Assembly: GCF_002272785.1 (NCBI RefSeq)
Contig: NZ_MLAS01000007.1
Span: 43,031-107,030, forward strand
Length of the DNA stretch: 64,000 bases
Direction of reading: 5' to 3'
Origin: Helicobacter sp. 13S00477-4
GTDB lineage: Bacteria; Campylobacterota; Campylobacteria; Campylobacterales; Helicobacteraceae
A program made the translations under genes and the position numbers. This document shows positions 46,730 through 55,331 of the stretch, piece by piece (positions within the stretch are counted from its first letter, which is position 1; each line of letters starts with the position of its first letter). The notes under the pieces were generated by a model that saw nothing but the letters and a program-made list of their open reading frames with translations, was not told the DNA's origin and made no database searches.

Positions 46730-48385
46730 ATGAAAGACATTACCCAACTCAATTACTTTTATGAAGAAGCAAGGAATGGCAATTATGAAGCTTTAAGTGA
46801 GTATAAGCTTGCCAAACAATACCTTCATGGCAAGCAATTAGATGCCAAGACCATAGACATACTCAAAAGAAGAGGACAGCCTATATTATGGGAGAACATC
46901 TATCAAATGCTTAGCACAAAGATACTTGGCTATAAATCCATATCCGCACAAGAAATACAAGTCATTGGCAGGCAAGAGAGTGATAAAGAGGTAGCCTTAG
47001 TTATCAATGAGATCATAAAAAGCTTAGTAGACAATGAAAGCTATGAAATGCAAAAAGAAAAAGCTGACTTTGATTTACTCTTAGGGATGAGTGTGATGCA
47101 ATTATGGGTAAAAGAAGATAAAGAAAATGATTACTTAGATATTACCTTTAGGCATATCCCAACTCATAGTTTTTTGCTAGACCCTTACTCACAGACAAAC
47201 GATGCCTCTGATGCCAAATACATGCATAAAGTCGTAGAGCTAGATAGAGACAATGCGTTAGCACTCTATGGCAGGGCAATAGATTCTATCCCACTCAATC
47301 AAAACGCAAATTTCAGACAAAGGATTGAATTGATTGAAAGTTGGTTTAAAGAGTATGAAAAGGGTAATTTCGTATGGAATCGCTATATTTGGCATCCTAG
47401 TGTTATCTTGAGTTTCCAATCCAATCCTTTTGGGCTAAATACACATCCTTTTTCTATCCGAAAGCTATATATTGATGATAAAAATATTTGGTATGGGATT
47501 TATCGAAACATAAAGCCGCTTCAAGATTATATCAATCTAGCAGAAAACCGCACAGCAAATATGATGGGTAGTGCTAAGATTATTTATGAAGAAGGAGCTG
47601 TTAGGGATAGCAATGAATTCGTGCGAAATATCTCAAAAGACAACTCTGTTACTAAAGTAAACGCAGGAGCCTTAAGCAGAGGAATGATAAGGTTTGAGCG
47701 GCACAACGCTGACATCGCAGCCCTAAGCCAAAAAAGCAATGAAAAAAGACAACTAGCCAAAACCCTAAGCGGCCTAAATGATGAAGCCTTAGGCTTAGCA
47801 GTCAATCGAGTCAGTGGCACAGCCATAGAACAACGCACAAACGCAGGGCTTATTGGGATACAAAAATACTTAAAAGCAAGTGATGATATGGATAGGACTA
47901 CCTTTAGGATAGCGATAAATTTGATATGCAAATATTTCACTAAAAGGCAAGTTTTTGCTATCGTAGAGCCAAAAGGTGCGAGCCGCTATTTTGTGATAAA
48001 TGATGTGAGTAGAGATGATAAGGGTAATGTAGTTGTGAATGAAAAAGGTATCCCTATCATTAGGAATAAAATATCAGTAGGCAAATATGATATCATCATA
48101 AAATCTAAGCCCAAAGCTTATGGTAAAGAGGATAGGTTTGCTTATTGGAGTGAGATGATAAAAACCATAGCTGGCATAAGACCTGATATTATCCCAGCAC
48201 TCTTACCGCTTATGCTAGAAGATTCAGATAGCCCAGTAGCTGATGAGATAAGAGAAGTATTAAGCCAAATTGACAGCCAGCCTAACCCACAAGCAGAGCT
48301 ATCTATGCAAACAGCCCAATTAGGAAATGAAAAGCTAAAAGCAGATATTGAATACCTAAAATCCAAAGCAGCCAATCCCAAATGA
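46730..48385 (+). CDS. Portal protein
   Basis: The 551-residue protein fits the dodecameric portal of short-tailed phages. Typical features are the helical N-terminus (YFYEEARNGNYEALSEYKLA), a stem region (DYINLAENRTANMMGSAKII), an ALSRGMIRFERHNADIAALS segment and the ALGLAVNRVSGTAIEQRTN region, followed by IGIQKYLKASDDMDRTTFRI; the Gln/Asn-rich tail is helical. It starts 2 bases after the polyvalent gene, so the two are cotranslated. This gene closes the head module before the accessory insert. Confidence 0.8.
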   Translation: MKDITQLNYFYEEARNGNYEALSEYKLAKQYLHGKQLDAKTIDILKRRGQPILWENIYQMLSTKILGYKSISAQEIQVIGRQESDKEVALVINEIIKSLVDNESYEMQKEKADFDLLLGMSVMQLWVKEDKENDYLDITFRHIPTHSFLLDPYSQTNDASDAKYMHKVVELDRDNALALYGRAIDSIPLNQNANFRQRIELIESWFKEYEKGNFVWNRYIWHPSVILSFQSNPFGLNTHPFSIRKLYIDDKNIWYGIYRNIKPLQDYINLAENRTANMMGSAKIIYEEGAVRDSNEFVRNISKDNSVTKVNAGALSRGMIRFERHNADIAALSQKSNEKRQLAKTLSGLNDEALGLAVNRVSGTAIEQRTNAGLIGIQKYLKASDDMDRTTFRIAINLICKYFTKRQVFAIVEPKGASRYFVINDVSRDDKGNVVVNEKGIPIIRNKISVGKYDIIIKSKPKAYGKEDRFAYWSEMIKTIAGIRPDIIPALLPLMLEDSDSPVADEIREVLSQIDSQPNPQAELSMQTAQLGNEKLKADIEYLKSKAANPK

Positions 48386-48434
48386 GTTATAAACATTTCT
48401 TAAGTTTATAATACTTGATGAGGGTTAGATACTG

Positions 48435-48457
48435 CCAAAGGCTAAATAAGCCTTTGG
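48435..48457. terminator. Strong hairpin, probable two-way terminator
   Basis: CCAAAGGC (48435-48442), loop TAAATAA, GCCTTTGG (48450-48457), followed by TTTATCTT. It lies downstream of the portal gene on one strand and of the small peptide gene on the other. A related hairpin with the same flanks occurs on the opposite strand at 63808-63832. Confidence 0.6.
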
Positions 48458-48469
48458 TTTATCTTAGGA

Positions 48470-48547
48470 TTAATATAACTTGTTTATTAATAAACAAAGT
48501 AGTATAATCATCACTAAGATATGTTTCAGTATCTTGATTTTATTCAA
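48470..48547 (-). CDS. 25-aa hydrophobic peptide, type I toxin-like (copy 1)
   Basis: On the minus strand GAGGTGAT is followed, after 4 bases, by a TTG start and a 25-residue peptide with the core ILKHILVMIILLCLLINK. A paralogue with the same length and pattern (ILxHILxxIIxLCLLI) lies at 62513-62590. The leader begins near a TATAAT box (48616-48621 on the minus strand). It can fold CCTC-GAAAT-GAGG (48556-48568), hiding the ribosome-binding site. A plus-strand TATAAT (48503-48508) faces it, so an antisense RNA could be made. Small hydrophobic peptides with sequestered starts and antisense RNAs are typical of type I toxins (Ibs, Fst, AapA classes). Function is inferred. Confidence 0.6.
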   Translation of the reverse strand: MNKIKILKHILVMIILLCLLINKLY

Positions 48548-48612
48548 ATCTATCACCTCATTTCGAGGTTATAAATTTGTCAGAGGTTCTGACCCTCTGG
48601 CAAAACCTCATT
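48515..48612 (+). ncRNA. Predicted antisense RNA to the hydrophobic peptide (copy 1)
   Basis: A TATAAT at 48503-48508 would start an RNA near 48515, running against the peptide gene and its leader. It would contain the hairpin CAGAGG-TTCTGAC-CCTCTG (48581-48599). The 3' end is a guess. Confidence 0.35.
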
Positions 48613-48720
48613 TATATTATACACAACTAAAATTCAAAAACCTAGCACAATATGATAAATAAATTATGGTATTGGTTTTGCTTTCATTTTCTTTTGTAAT
48701 TTTAGATTTAAGGGCAAAAT

Positions 48721-49095
48721 ATGGAATTTTCAACTCTTGCATCAGTTGCAGGTTGGTCAGTTGGTGCAGTGAGTCTTTGTGTAACATTTATGGCCGTATT
48801 TGTAGCTATTTATGCTATTTTTTTACAACGTTCGATGTCTAAAAAACTCAAAGAAGAGATCATACAAAAAGCAGATAAAAAATTAAATAAAGCCCTTGAA
48901 GAACCAGCAATTTTGGAAAAGTTTATCAAAGCTATTATAGCAAGTGAAGATTTTAGAACAAGGATTGCAAGTATGGTTGATATACAGATTGAAAATATAT
49001 TGGATTCGCGAGCAACATTAGAGGATAAAAATTTGGTTCATATGGTAAATGAAGATATAATTAATAAGTTCAATTCAAAGAAGGAGGATAAATGA
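48721..49095 (+). CDS. Single-pass membrane protein with coiled coil, 124 aa
   Basis: One N-terminal membrane helix (VGAVSLCVTFMAVFVAIYAI) is followed by a basic, then acidic, helical domain with coiled-coil character. It overlaps the peptidase gene by 4 bases. The pair may be a regulated membrane effector with its peptidase regulator; no family is recognised. Confidence 0.5.
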   Translation: MEFSTLASVAGWSVGAVSLCVTFMAVFVAIYAIFLQRSMSKKLKEEIIQKADKKLNKALEEPAILEKFIKAIIASEDFRTRIASMVDIQIENILDSRATLEDKNLVHMVNEDIINKFNSKKEDK

Positions 49096-49673
49096 AGCTA
49101 GAAGATTTAAAAACAATGCTCATAGGCAAAACTCCAGAAGAGATGATAGAATTATTTGAAATAAAAGATGTACCTATAGATATTAAAAGTATTTTAAGGA
49201 ATAAGTTAAATATAAAAATTGATGAAAAATTAGATTGGAATAAGTTAGCTTTAGATGGGTCAGTTTACCTAAAAAATGATTATCCTGAGATATGGCTAAA
49301 CAATTCTGTTTCTGAAGGCAGACAAAATTTCACTTTAGCGCACGAATTAGGGCATATCGTTAATGATATACTTCCTAATACTCAAAACTACCAAGACCCA
49401 ATAAAAGATGATTACGATACATTGTATCGCAGAGGAACAGGCGATAAGCAAACCAATCGTATGGAAACAAAAGCTAACGACTTTGCTGCTAGATTTTTAA
49501 TGCCTGCTACTTTTATATATCAAGAAGCTAGAAAGCTTACAGAAAGCGAAGATTTTGATAAAATCAATCTTGAAGAGGTTATAAAAAGGATGGCAAATCG
49601 TTTTAGAGTTTCTTATGAAGCGATGAAATGGCGACTTATCAATTTAGGCTATATCAATAAAGATAAATTATAA
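49092..49673 (+). CDS. ImmA/IrrE-type metallopeptidase
   Basis: The zinc motif HELGH is in NFTLAHELGHIVNDILP (about residue 82), with the third ligand likely in METKANDFAARFLMPATF, both hallmarks of COG2856/ImmA. In phages and integrative elements such peptidases cleave a repressor to induce the element; in other contexts they regulate toxin-antitoxin pairs. No cognate repressor lies next to it here: the upstream partner is a membrane protein. The 193-residue length is usual. Confidence 0.85.
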   Translation: MKLEDLKTMLIGKTPEEMIELFEIKDVPIDIKSILRNKLNIKIDEKLDWNKLALDGSVYLKNDYPEIWLNNSVSEGRQNFTLAHELGHIVNDILPNTQNYQDPIKDDYDTLYRRGTGDKQTNRMETKANDFAARFLMPATFIYQEARKLTESEDFDKINLEEVIKRMANRFRVSYEAMKWRLINLGYINKDKL

Positions 49674-49692
49674 ACCTAGCACAACAATCAAT

Positions 49693-49743
49693 CTAACCCC
49701 GGTAATCTTCTAGCTTTAGAAGATTTTATATGTTCTTTTACTT
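49693..49743 (+). repeat. 51-bp direct repeat, left copy
   Basis: It is identical to 51542-51592. Core CTAACCCCGGTAATCTTCTA. The right copy is the coding end of the minus-strand gene at 51537; this left copy is an orphan piece of such a gene end, and the two copies bracket the ATPase-RloB pair. Confidence 0.9.
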
Positions 49744-49808
49744 ATAAACATTTTTTCCGTTTATAATAAATTGATACTATTTAATAATATAAAATTAAGG
49801 ATAATTTG

Positions 49809-50960
49809 ATGTTATTATATTTTGGCGTATCAGGGTTTTATTCTTTTGGGGAGGAAGAGCAAATTATCGATTTTAGGGCAAAACCTAGAAGCCGCTTATC
49901 CAATACAAAATATGAAGACAATTTTAATCTATCTAGCAAATACAAGCCTATGAAATCAGCGGTATTTTTTGGTAAAAATGCTTCAGGAAAAACAAATTTA
50001 TTTATGGCAATCAAAACCTGTATCTCTATCATAAAAAAAGGATTCACAGCCACTCAAGTAGAAAATGAATATTTTCAAAATACACTCAATCAAGGATGCA
50101 AATCCATTAGCTTTAAATTAGGTATATCCAATAAAGATAATTTTTTTGAATTTTTTATTAAATTCAATCAAAAAGATATTTTAGAAGAAACTTTAAAGCA
50201 AAATGGCAATGATATTTATGTATTCAAAAGCAAAAAAATGCTTTTTGGTAAGGCAATTAGCAGCCTATTTAAAGACGAAGAGCTTAAAATTTTGAATGAT
50301 TTTTTTTCAACAAAGTCTACTGAATCTAATTTATTGAAACTTAAAGACTTTGCGATAAATCAAATAGAAGATTTTTTAAAATGTATTGATAATATCGTTA
50401 TTTATATGAGTAGCAGTTATTCAAAAGATTACTCAATGGATTTTACAGAATCCAAAAAACAATATTTCAAAAAAAACAAAAATATCATACTAGGTATTTT
50501 ACAAATAATTGATGATTCAATAATTGATTTTGATTTCAAACAAAACAATAAAGAGCAAAAATATGATCTTTTATTTTTACGAGCCAATGCCTCATTTAGG
50601 TTTCAAATAGAATCAGAAGGTATCAAAAAAATCATACAATTAATGAGCTCACTAAGTGATATTATCAAACAAGACAAAATACTAATCATAGACGAGCTAG
50701 ATTCTTGTATCAGCACACAAGCCCTCATTAGGCTTTTTAATGAATTCATAAATACAGAAAAAAACCAAGCAGGGCAACTCATTGTATCAACTCATAACAT
50801 ACTCCTTTTTGATATAACTTTTTTGAATTCTGCCCAAATTTTCCTCATCACTAAGGATAAATTCCTTTGCACTCAAGTACGTAGCTATCATGAGTTTGAT
50901 ATTAGAAGTGAAAAGAAAAATGCCTATTTGGATTATCTAAAAGGTTCTTATGATGAGTAA
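49809..50960 (+). CDS. AAA15-type ATPase, RloA/AbiLi-like
   Basis: The 383-residue protein is an SMC/OLD-like ATPase: FGVSGFYSFGEEEQIIDF at the N-terminus, Walker A VFFGKNASGKTNLFMAI, a signature-type LKDFAIN region, and Walker B KILIIDELDSCISTQALI followed by GQLIVSTHNILLFD. This is the AAA_15/21 arrangement that accompanies RloB in the AbiL/RloAB abortive-infection pairs. I chose the ATG at 49809 (AAGGATAA upstream). It overlaps RloB by 11 bases. It probably senses infection and controls RloB. Confidence 0.82.
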   Translation: MLLYFGVSGFYSFGEEEQIIDFRAKPRSRLSNTKYEDNFNLSSKYKPMKSAVFFGKNASGKTNLFMAIKTCISIIKKGFTATQVENEYFQNTLNQGCKSISFKLGISNKDNFFEFFIKFNQKDILEETLKQNGNDIYVFKSKKMLFGKAISSLFKDEELKILNDFFSTKSTESNLLKLKDFAINQIEDFLKCIDNIVIYMSSSYSKDYSMDFTESKKQYFKKNKNIILGILQIIDDSIIDFDFKQNNKEQKYDLLFLRANASFRFQIESEGIKKIIQLMSSLSDIIKQDKILIIDELDSCISTQALIRLFNEFINTEKNQAGQLIVSTHNILLFDITFLNSAQIFLITKDKFLCTQVRSYHEFDIRSEKKNAYLDYLKGSYDE

Positions 50961-51534
50961 AAACCGCACTAAAAAAAGGAAGGTAAAAATCCTTTGTGAG
51001 GGTGAAAGTGAAAAATATTATCTCACAGCCTTACTTGAATCTCTAAAATCAGATAATTATGATATTGCAGTGCAAAATAATTACAAAACCTTAAACAACC
51101 TTATACAAAAAAACGAAAAAATATATGATATTGTCATTGTAGTTATAGATTTAGATATTGCCAAAGATAAGCAAGAATTAGAATACCTAAAAAGACTAAT
51201 CAATACCCTAAAAAAAAGGAAAGACAAAAGCCATATATTTTTAACTCATTTTGATTTTGAAGATTGGTTACGATACCACTTTAAACCATTTCTCCGTAAG
51301 GATAAATTAGCCCAAAGACTAGGATGTAAAAATCCACAAGAGCTTAAATCAAAACAAAACATTTATAAAATCATTCAATCTAAAGACGGGGATATAAAAA
51401 ATGCCGAAGAATATTTTAAAAATCTTCCTTTATTTTGTAGTAGAGAATTAAAAATATTTCAAGAATATCAAAACACTACTCAAAGCAATCTTTATTATTT
51501 CAGGGATTATATGCTTCATATATCCAAAACTTAA
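50950..51534 (+). CDS. RloB-like effector (AbiLii type)
   Basis: The basic N-terminus NRTKKRKVKILCEGESEKYY carries the Toprim-like acidic motif (CEGESE), then VVIDLDIAKDKQELEYL supplies the DxD and the HFDFEDWLRYHF block follows, all in the order of RloB proteins. It is 194 residues, complete. It is encoded with the AAA ATPase, the normal partner of RloB, so the pair is predicted to be a defence system carried by the prophage. The biochemical target is not established from sequence. Confidence 0.82.
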   Translation: MMSKNRTKKRKVKILCEGESEKYYLTALLESLKSDNYDIAVQNNYKTLNNLIQKNEKIYDIVIVVIDLDIAKDKQELEYLKRLINTLKKRKDKSHIFLTHFDFEDWLRYHFKPFLRKDKLAQRLGCKNPQELKSKQNIYKIIQSKDGDIKNAEEYFKNLPLFCSRELKIFQEYQNTTQSNLYYFRDYMLHISKT

Positions 51535-51536
51535 CC

Positions 51537-52433
51537 TTATCCTAACCCCGGTAATCTTCTAGCTTTAGAAGATTTTATATGTTCTTTTACTTTCAAGATA
51601 GAGTAAGAGGCATTTATTTTATCTTCACTCAAGTCTTCGATTAGTTCTACTTCACAAATAAGTTTATCGCCTTTGGCAAATTCTATCTCATCATTTTCAA
51701 TTTTACTTAAAAACATTTCGTCTTTAATGATTGCATTTATATTGCCTCTGCTATCGGCTAATTTCCACTTATTGAATTTATTGAAAGTAAGCGTAACGAT
51801 ACTAAAAGTTTGTGTATAGATTCTTGTTTGGATATCAGTATCTTTTGTCCATAAGGCTTTTTTATAAAACTCTTTATCGCTTTTAGGTATTTGTAAAATT
51901 TTATCGTTGTGTTTGATATTGATTTTATCAATAAAATCTGAATCTAATGGAGTTTTAGCAAAATTTTCCATGTATTCTCTGAATTTTATATCTTGATAAA
52001 TATCAACCACGACTGAACTAAAATTAAGGGTAATATTATTTTGATTCGTGATAGAAATATTATCCTCATTTTTTTGTATATGCTTAGGTTCTTTTCCTTT
52101 AAGGTGTTGGTATAAAGCAATGATACCACTACCTACCCCGCCAATCCCTAACACAGTAATAAGATTAGCCAATACACTCGCTTCTTGTGAACTAAAAAGA
52201 TTTTTGAATGCTTCCCAGCCTTGTGTAATGAGTGCTAAGTCAACCTCAAAACTACCCTCTTTTGTAGCAATCACTTTAATATCAAGATTTTCTATACCCA
52301 AATATTTTTTTATCACTTGCAACGCTTTGCCAAAATTCAATATCGAAGAGGCAAAATTTTCTAAGTCTATCTCTCCATTTACAATACCCTCACCGCTATA
52401 AGTGATATTTAGTTTTTTAATATCTTTTTCCAT
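51537..52433 (-). CDS. Unknown accessory protein with one membrane segment, 298 aa
   Basis: The N-terminus (LNITYSGEGIVNGEIDLENF) is mixed alpha/beta, a hydrophobic run LANLITVLGIGGVGSGIIAL lies near residue 90-110, and the C-terminal half is beta-rich (IYTQTFSIVTLTFNKFNKWKL). I do not recognise a family. It is the only minus-strand gene in this part of the prophage and sits against the RloAB module; its last 17 codons form part of the 51-bp direct repeat. It may be another defence or exclusion gene. Confidence 0.55.
   Translation of the reverse strand: MEKDIKKLNITYSGEGIVNGEIDLENFASSILNFGKALQVIKKYLGIENLDIKVIATKEGSFEVDLALITQGWEAFKNLFSSQEASVLANLITVLGIGGVGSGIIALYQHLKGKEPKHIQKNEDNISITNQNNITLNFSSVVVDIYQDIKFREYMENFAKTPLDSDFIDKINIKHNDKILQIPKSDKEFYKKALWTKDTDIQTRIYTQTFSIVTLTFNKFNKWKLADSRGNINAIIKDEMFLSKIENDEIEFAKGDKLICEVELIEDLSEDKINASYSILKVKEHIKSSKARRLPGLG
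51542..51592 (+). repeat. 51-bp direct repeat, right copy
   Basis: It is identical to 49693-49743 and coincides with the 3' coding end of the minus-strand gene. Confidence 0.9.
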
Positions 52434-52468
52434 AGACTAGAGACCTTTTATTTTTTATTATTTTATCA

Positions 52469-52507
52469 CAACCCGACCTTTTTTATCCACTCATTTATCC
52501 ATACAAT
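52469..52507 (+). promoter_or_regulatory. Phage promoter-like 39-bp motif, copy B
   Basis: CAACCCGACCTTTTTTA at the start and CATACAAT at the end, as in copies A, C and D. It is 35 bases before the ATG at 52542, and preceded by ATTTTATCA as in copy C. Confidence 0.7.
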
Positions 52508-52541
52508 AACTTCAAAATATACCTTTAAATTAGGGATAAAT

Positions 52542-53102
52542 ATGTTAAGTGAACTCATAGCCCAATTCATAGAAGAAAAGCAAAACCTAGAAGCTTCAAT
52601 CCATCATATAGATTCTATCAAATCACAAATAGATTCAGTCTTATCAAATGATTTCATAGAAGATAAAATCAACAACAACCCTTACCTAAAAAGCAATGAG
52701 TTTATCCAAAAAGTCGCTAAAGAAGTTGATATTAACCCTCAAGATTTACCAGAAGAGAAGCTAAAACCAATCCTTTGCACTATCATAGATAAATCCATAA
52801 ACCCACAATCCATCACTCAAGAGCTATTAGCCCAAGATGATTTCAAACAAAACTTAAATAACAAAATAGCCATAGAAGCAAGATCAGCGATAGCTTCATA
52901 TAGCTTAGATAAATACACAAAAATATTCATAAAAAATCATATCGATTCTATGGTAACCCAAAGCCTAAAAGACAATAATATAGATAAATACAGGCTAGAG
53001 AGTGCCTTAAGCCTACAGATTGTCTACCTAAATACCTTAAGCCTAATAGCAGAGCTAGCCTATAGCGATACCCTAAAACACAATATCTATAAAAGGATAT
53101 GA
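52542..53102 (+). CDS. Phage hypothetical protein, 186 aa
   Basis: The protein is almost entirely helical and polar, Asn/Gln/Ile-rich (FIEEKQNLEASIHHIDSIKS). It lies alone between promoter copy B and the hairpin element, ahead of the tail fibre gene. A structural or ejected virion role is possible; no family is recognised. Confidence 0.5.
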   Translation: MLSELIAQFIEEKQNLEASIHHIDSIKSQIDSVLSNDFIEDKINNNPYLKSNEFIQKVAKEVDINPQDLPEEKLKPILCTIIDKSINPQSITQELLAQDDFKQNLNNKIAIEARSAIASYSLDKYTKIFIKNHIDSMVTQSLKDNNIDKYRLESALSLQIVYLNTLSLIAELAYSDTLKHNIYKRI

Positions 53103-53148
53103 AAATGAAATATGATATTTTCATTCACAAAGTCAATCATATAAAAGC

Positions 53149-53214
53149 GGGTTTATGATGTGCGTAGCACAGAATAACCCTGACTTCAGGAATAAATACG
53201 GATTTATTCCGTAT
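53149..53214 (+). repeat. Hairpin element copy 2 of 3, with second hairpin
   Basis: The 35-nt element (53149-53183) has stems GGGTT/AACCC and TGTGC/GCACA; a second inverted repeat ATACGGA/TCCGTAT follows (53196-53214). The tail TATGAATGATCTTGTGATT matches copy 3. It sits between two phage genes. Confidence 0.7.
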
Positions 53215-53274
53215 GAATGATCTTGTGATTTACAAAGTCAATCATATAAATAAATTAAAAAGAAGGATATAAAA

Positions 53275-54744
53275 ATGAGCTTAGAAGAAAACATAAAAAA
53301 AACTAACCTAGCATTAGAAAACAATACCGATTATAGGCAACTAACTATCCTAACTTTAGAAAACACAAGAGAGCTTTTGAGCATTTATAAAGGCTTAGAG
53401 TCAGGATACGCACAAAGTAGGACAGATATGGATAATTTTGTGTTAGATTTCGAACACAAAACAATAGAAGTAAATGATAAAATCCAAGCCTTTAATGATA
53501 GCACAGACATCACACTCAAACAAATCCAAGACGCACAAAAGCTAGTGAGTGATATAGCCACAGAAGGTAAAGTTTGGCTAGAGAAAATACAATCCATAGG
53601 AGAAGATACCCAAAAAGCCAAAGAACAGATAGCTAATATCAAGACTTTGAATGAAGAAGCCAAAGGTTATCGCGATCAAACTATCAGTGTGAGGAATGAA
53701 TTCAACACAAAAGTCTCAGAGGTATTACAATCTACGATGGCATTAAATGACTTAGTAGCAAAGTCCACTCAAGAACTCAAAACCAAACAAGAAGCTACCT
53801 TAAAGACTATGGATACATCATACATAAACTTCACAAAAGATATTGATTCTAAGATTTTAGCTTTCAACAAAACCTCACAAGACAAACTAAAAGAGCTTGA
53901 TACTGAAGCTTTGGCCAAACTAGAAGAAATAAAATCTATCCCTTCTACTAATCCTGAGGTTGAAAAAATCCATATCATTAACGAACGCAATATAAGCGGC
54001 GAGGCATTGCCTGTTTTTGATATGATAGATTATGATGCAGAAGGCATAAGGGCAGTTTATGGATTAGGACCTTTTGAAAACAAACAAGCCTTTTTGAATG
54101 AATTAGAAAAAACACGCATAGAAGAGGTTGCAATCAATTCTACCCGTCCTGATGATATTAATATGGCAGCCACACTGATAAATGATAAAAGCATGGAGTT
54201 AACTTATGCTTCTTTTGATGGTAGTTCCCTTTCTAGGATAAGCTTAGGTAAGTCATTTGGTCAACCTGCCATTACAATGCTTACATATCAACATGATAAA
54301 AGCCATCCTGATGGAAGTGCTGATTTATCTTCAAGCTTGTCAATAGACCATTATGGATTTCAATTCAATTCAGATATATTCTTTTTTAATGGCAAAGACA
54401 ATAATAAGATACCAAATACCACCAGTGTAGCCATTGGTGGAAACTTAAGTGTAAATACGGTTCTTGTTAATGAATGGTTTAATGTATGGAATTGTTTTAG
54501 TGTTTATGGACCCCCTGCCAATGATATGGGTTTGTATGGCTATGATCCACATTCTGGGTATATCCCTAGCTATCATATCGTTATTGGCAATGATAGTAGC
54601 CTTGATGATCACATACCTAGAACCTATGATATTTTTATCGGAGCTGTAGATAATCAAACAGCACTCAATGAAATAACTCAGATAAAAATCGTAGGCAATG
54701 TAAATATAAACGGCACATTTAAACTCAATGGAAGGAAAATATGA
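53275..54744 (+). CDS. Tail fibre-like protein
   Basis: The 489-residue protein is a long coiled coil for residues 1-225 (IKTLNEEAKGYRDQTISVRN; ELDTEALAKLEEIKS), typical of a trimeric shaft, followed by a beta-rich C-terminal head (ALPVFDMIDYDAEGIRAVY; SASIDHYGFQFNSDIFFF-like) ending in NVNINGTFKLNGRKI, a fibre-tip style ending. It would bind the host surface. It is overlapped by a probable assembly gene. Confidence 0.65.
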   Translation: MSLEENIKKTNLALENNTDYRQLTILTLENTRELLSIYKGLESGYAQSRTDMDNFVLDFEHKTIEVNDKIQAFNDSTDITLKQIQDAQKLVSDIATEGKVWLEKIQSIGEDTQKAKEQIANIKTLNEEAKGYRDQTISVRNEFNTKVSEVLQSTMALNDLVAKSTQELKTKQEATLKTMDTSYINFTKDIDSKILAFNKTSQDKLKELDTEALAKLEEIKSIPSTNPEVEKIHIINERNISGEALPVFDMIDYDAEGIRAVYGLGPFENKQAFLNELEKTRIEEVAINSTRPDDINMAATLINDKSMELTYASFDGSSLSRISLGKSFGQPAITMLTYQHDKSHPDGSADLSSSLSIDHYGFQFNSDIFFFNGKDNNKIPNTTSVAIGGNLSVNTVLVNEWFNVWNCFSVYGPPANDMGLYGYDPHSGYIPSYHIVIGNDSSLDDHIPRTYDIFIGAVDNQTALNEITQIKIVGNVNINGTFKLNGRKI

Positions 54745-55331
54745 TGAAACTATACACTTCAAAAATAGGCAAAAAAACCATAAAAAACAATCAATTCCAA
54801 GATATAGAGATTCAAAGCCCTCTTGTGGACTTAGATTTATATGAAATGATTGAGAATAAAAAATATTTCTATGCCTTAGAGATACCAAGAGATTGTGAGG
54901 AAGTGGTTGATTTTATGGGTAGGGAAGAAGAGTTTTTAAAAGTGTTTAAAGACAGAGGCTTGTATGAACTCAATAGGGATTTTAAAGAAAGGCTAAAACC
55001 CTATTTAGATAGCTATATCCCAGAAGTTGAGATGATAAGCTGGGCTATGCAAGAAGCAGAGGCTAAGCTTTATGACCCTAGTTTGAGTCGTGATGAGCTT
55101 TTTAGCCAACTTCCACTCATTAGCAATTTATGTTTTTATCGATATGGTAGTTTAGAAAACTTACCTACCTTAGTGAGTAAGATTTTAGAAAAATCAAAAA
55201 GCTATAGCACTCTTTCAGGCATACTCATCGGGCAAAAGCAAGCCATCGCCGATAAGATAGAAGGATGTAAAAGCATGATTGAATTAATGAGTGCATTAGA
55301 TTTACAAATAGAGATAAAACAATGGAAGTAG
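54741..55331 (+). CDS. Tail fibre-associated protein (assembly-like)
   Basis: This 196-residue protein overlaps the fibre gene by 4 bases, the normal place for a fibre assembly or chaperone gene. The sequence has strands at the start (IQSPLVDLDLYEMIENKKYF) and helices afterwards with an EAEAKLYDPSLSRDELFSQL segment. The assignment is by position; no family signature is clear. Confidence 0.45.
   Translation: MMKLYTSKIGKKTIKNNQFQDIEIQSPLVDLDLYEMIENKKYFYALEIPRDCEEVVDFMGREEEFLKVFKDRGLYELNRDFKERLKPYLDSYIPEVEMISWAMQEAEAKLYDPSLSRDELFSQLPLISNLCFYRYGSLENLPTLVSKILEKSKSYSTLSGILIGQKQAIADKIEGCKSMIELMSALDLQIEIKQWK

Larger units (their letters stand above)
48386..48720. other. Intergenic region with terminator and type I toxin-antitoxin-like locus
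   Basis: These 335 bases between the portal gene and the accessory genes hold a hairpin at 48435-48457, a minus-strand peptide gene at 48470-48547 with its structured leader, and opposed TATAAT boxes. A 61-bp part (48552-48612) is identical to 62595-62655. Confidence 0.7.

Noticed and set aside
47584..47940. 118-codon minus-strand frame under the portal gene
   Set aside because: Antisense to the portal core; no upstream signals.
48480..48662. Plus-strand 60-codon TTG frame across the first peptide locus
   Set aside because: A similar frame exists in the second locus, but the shared residues come from the 61-bp identical leader block, there is no ribosome-binding site, and the minus-strand peptides show the better conservation pattern.
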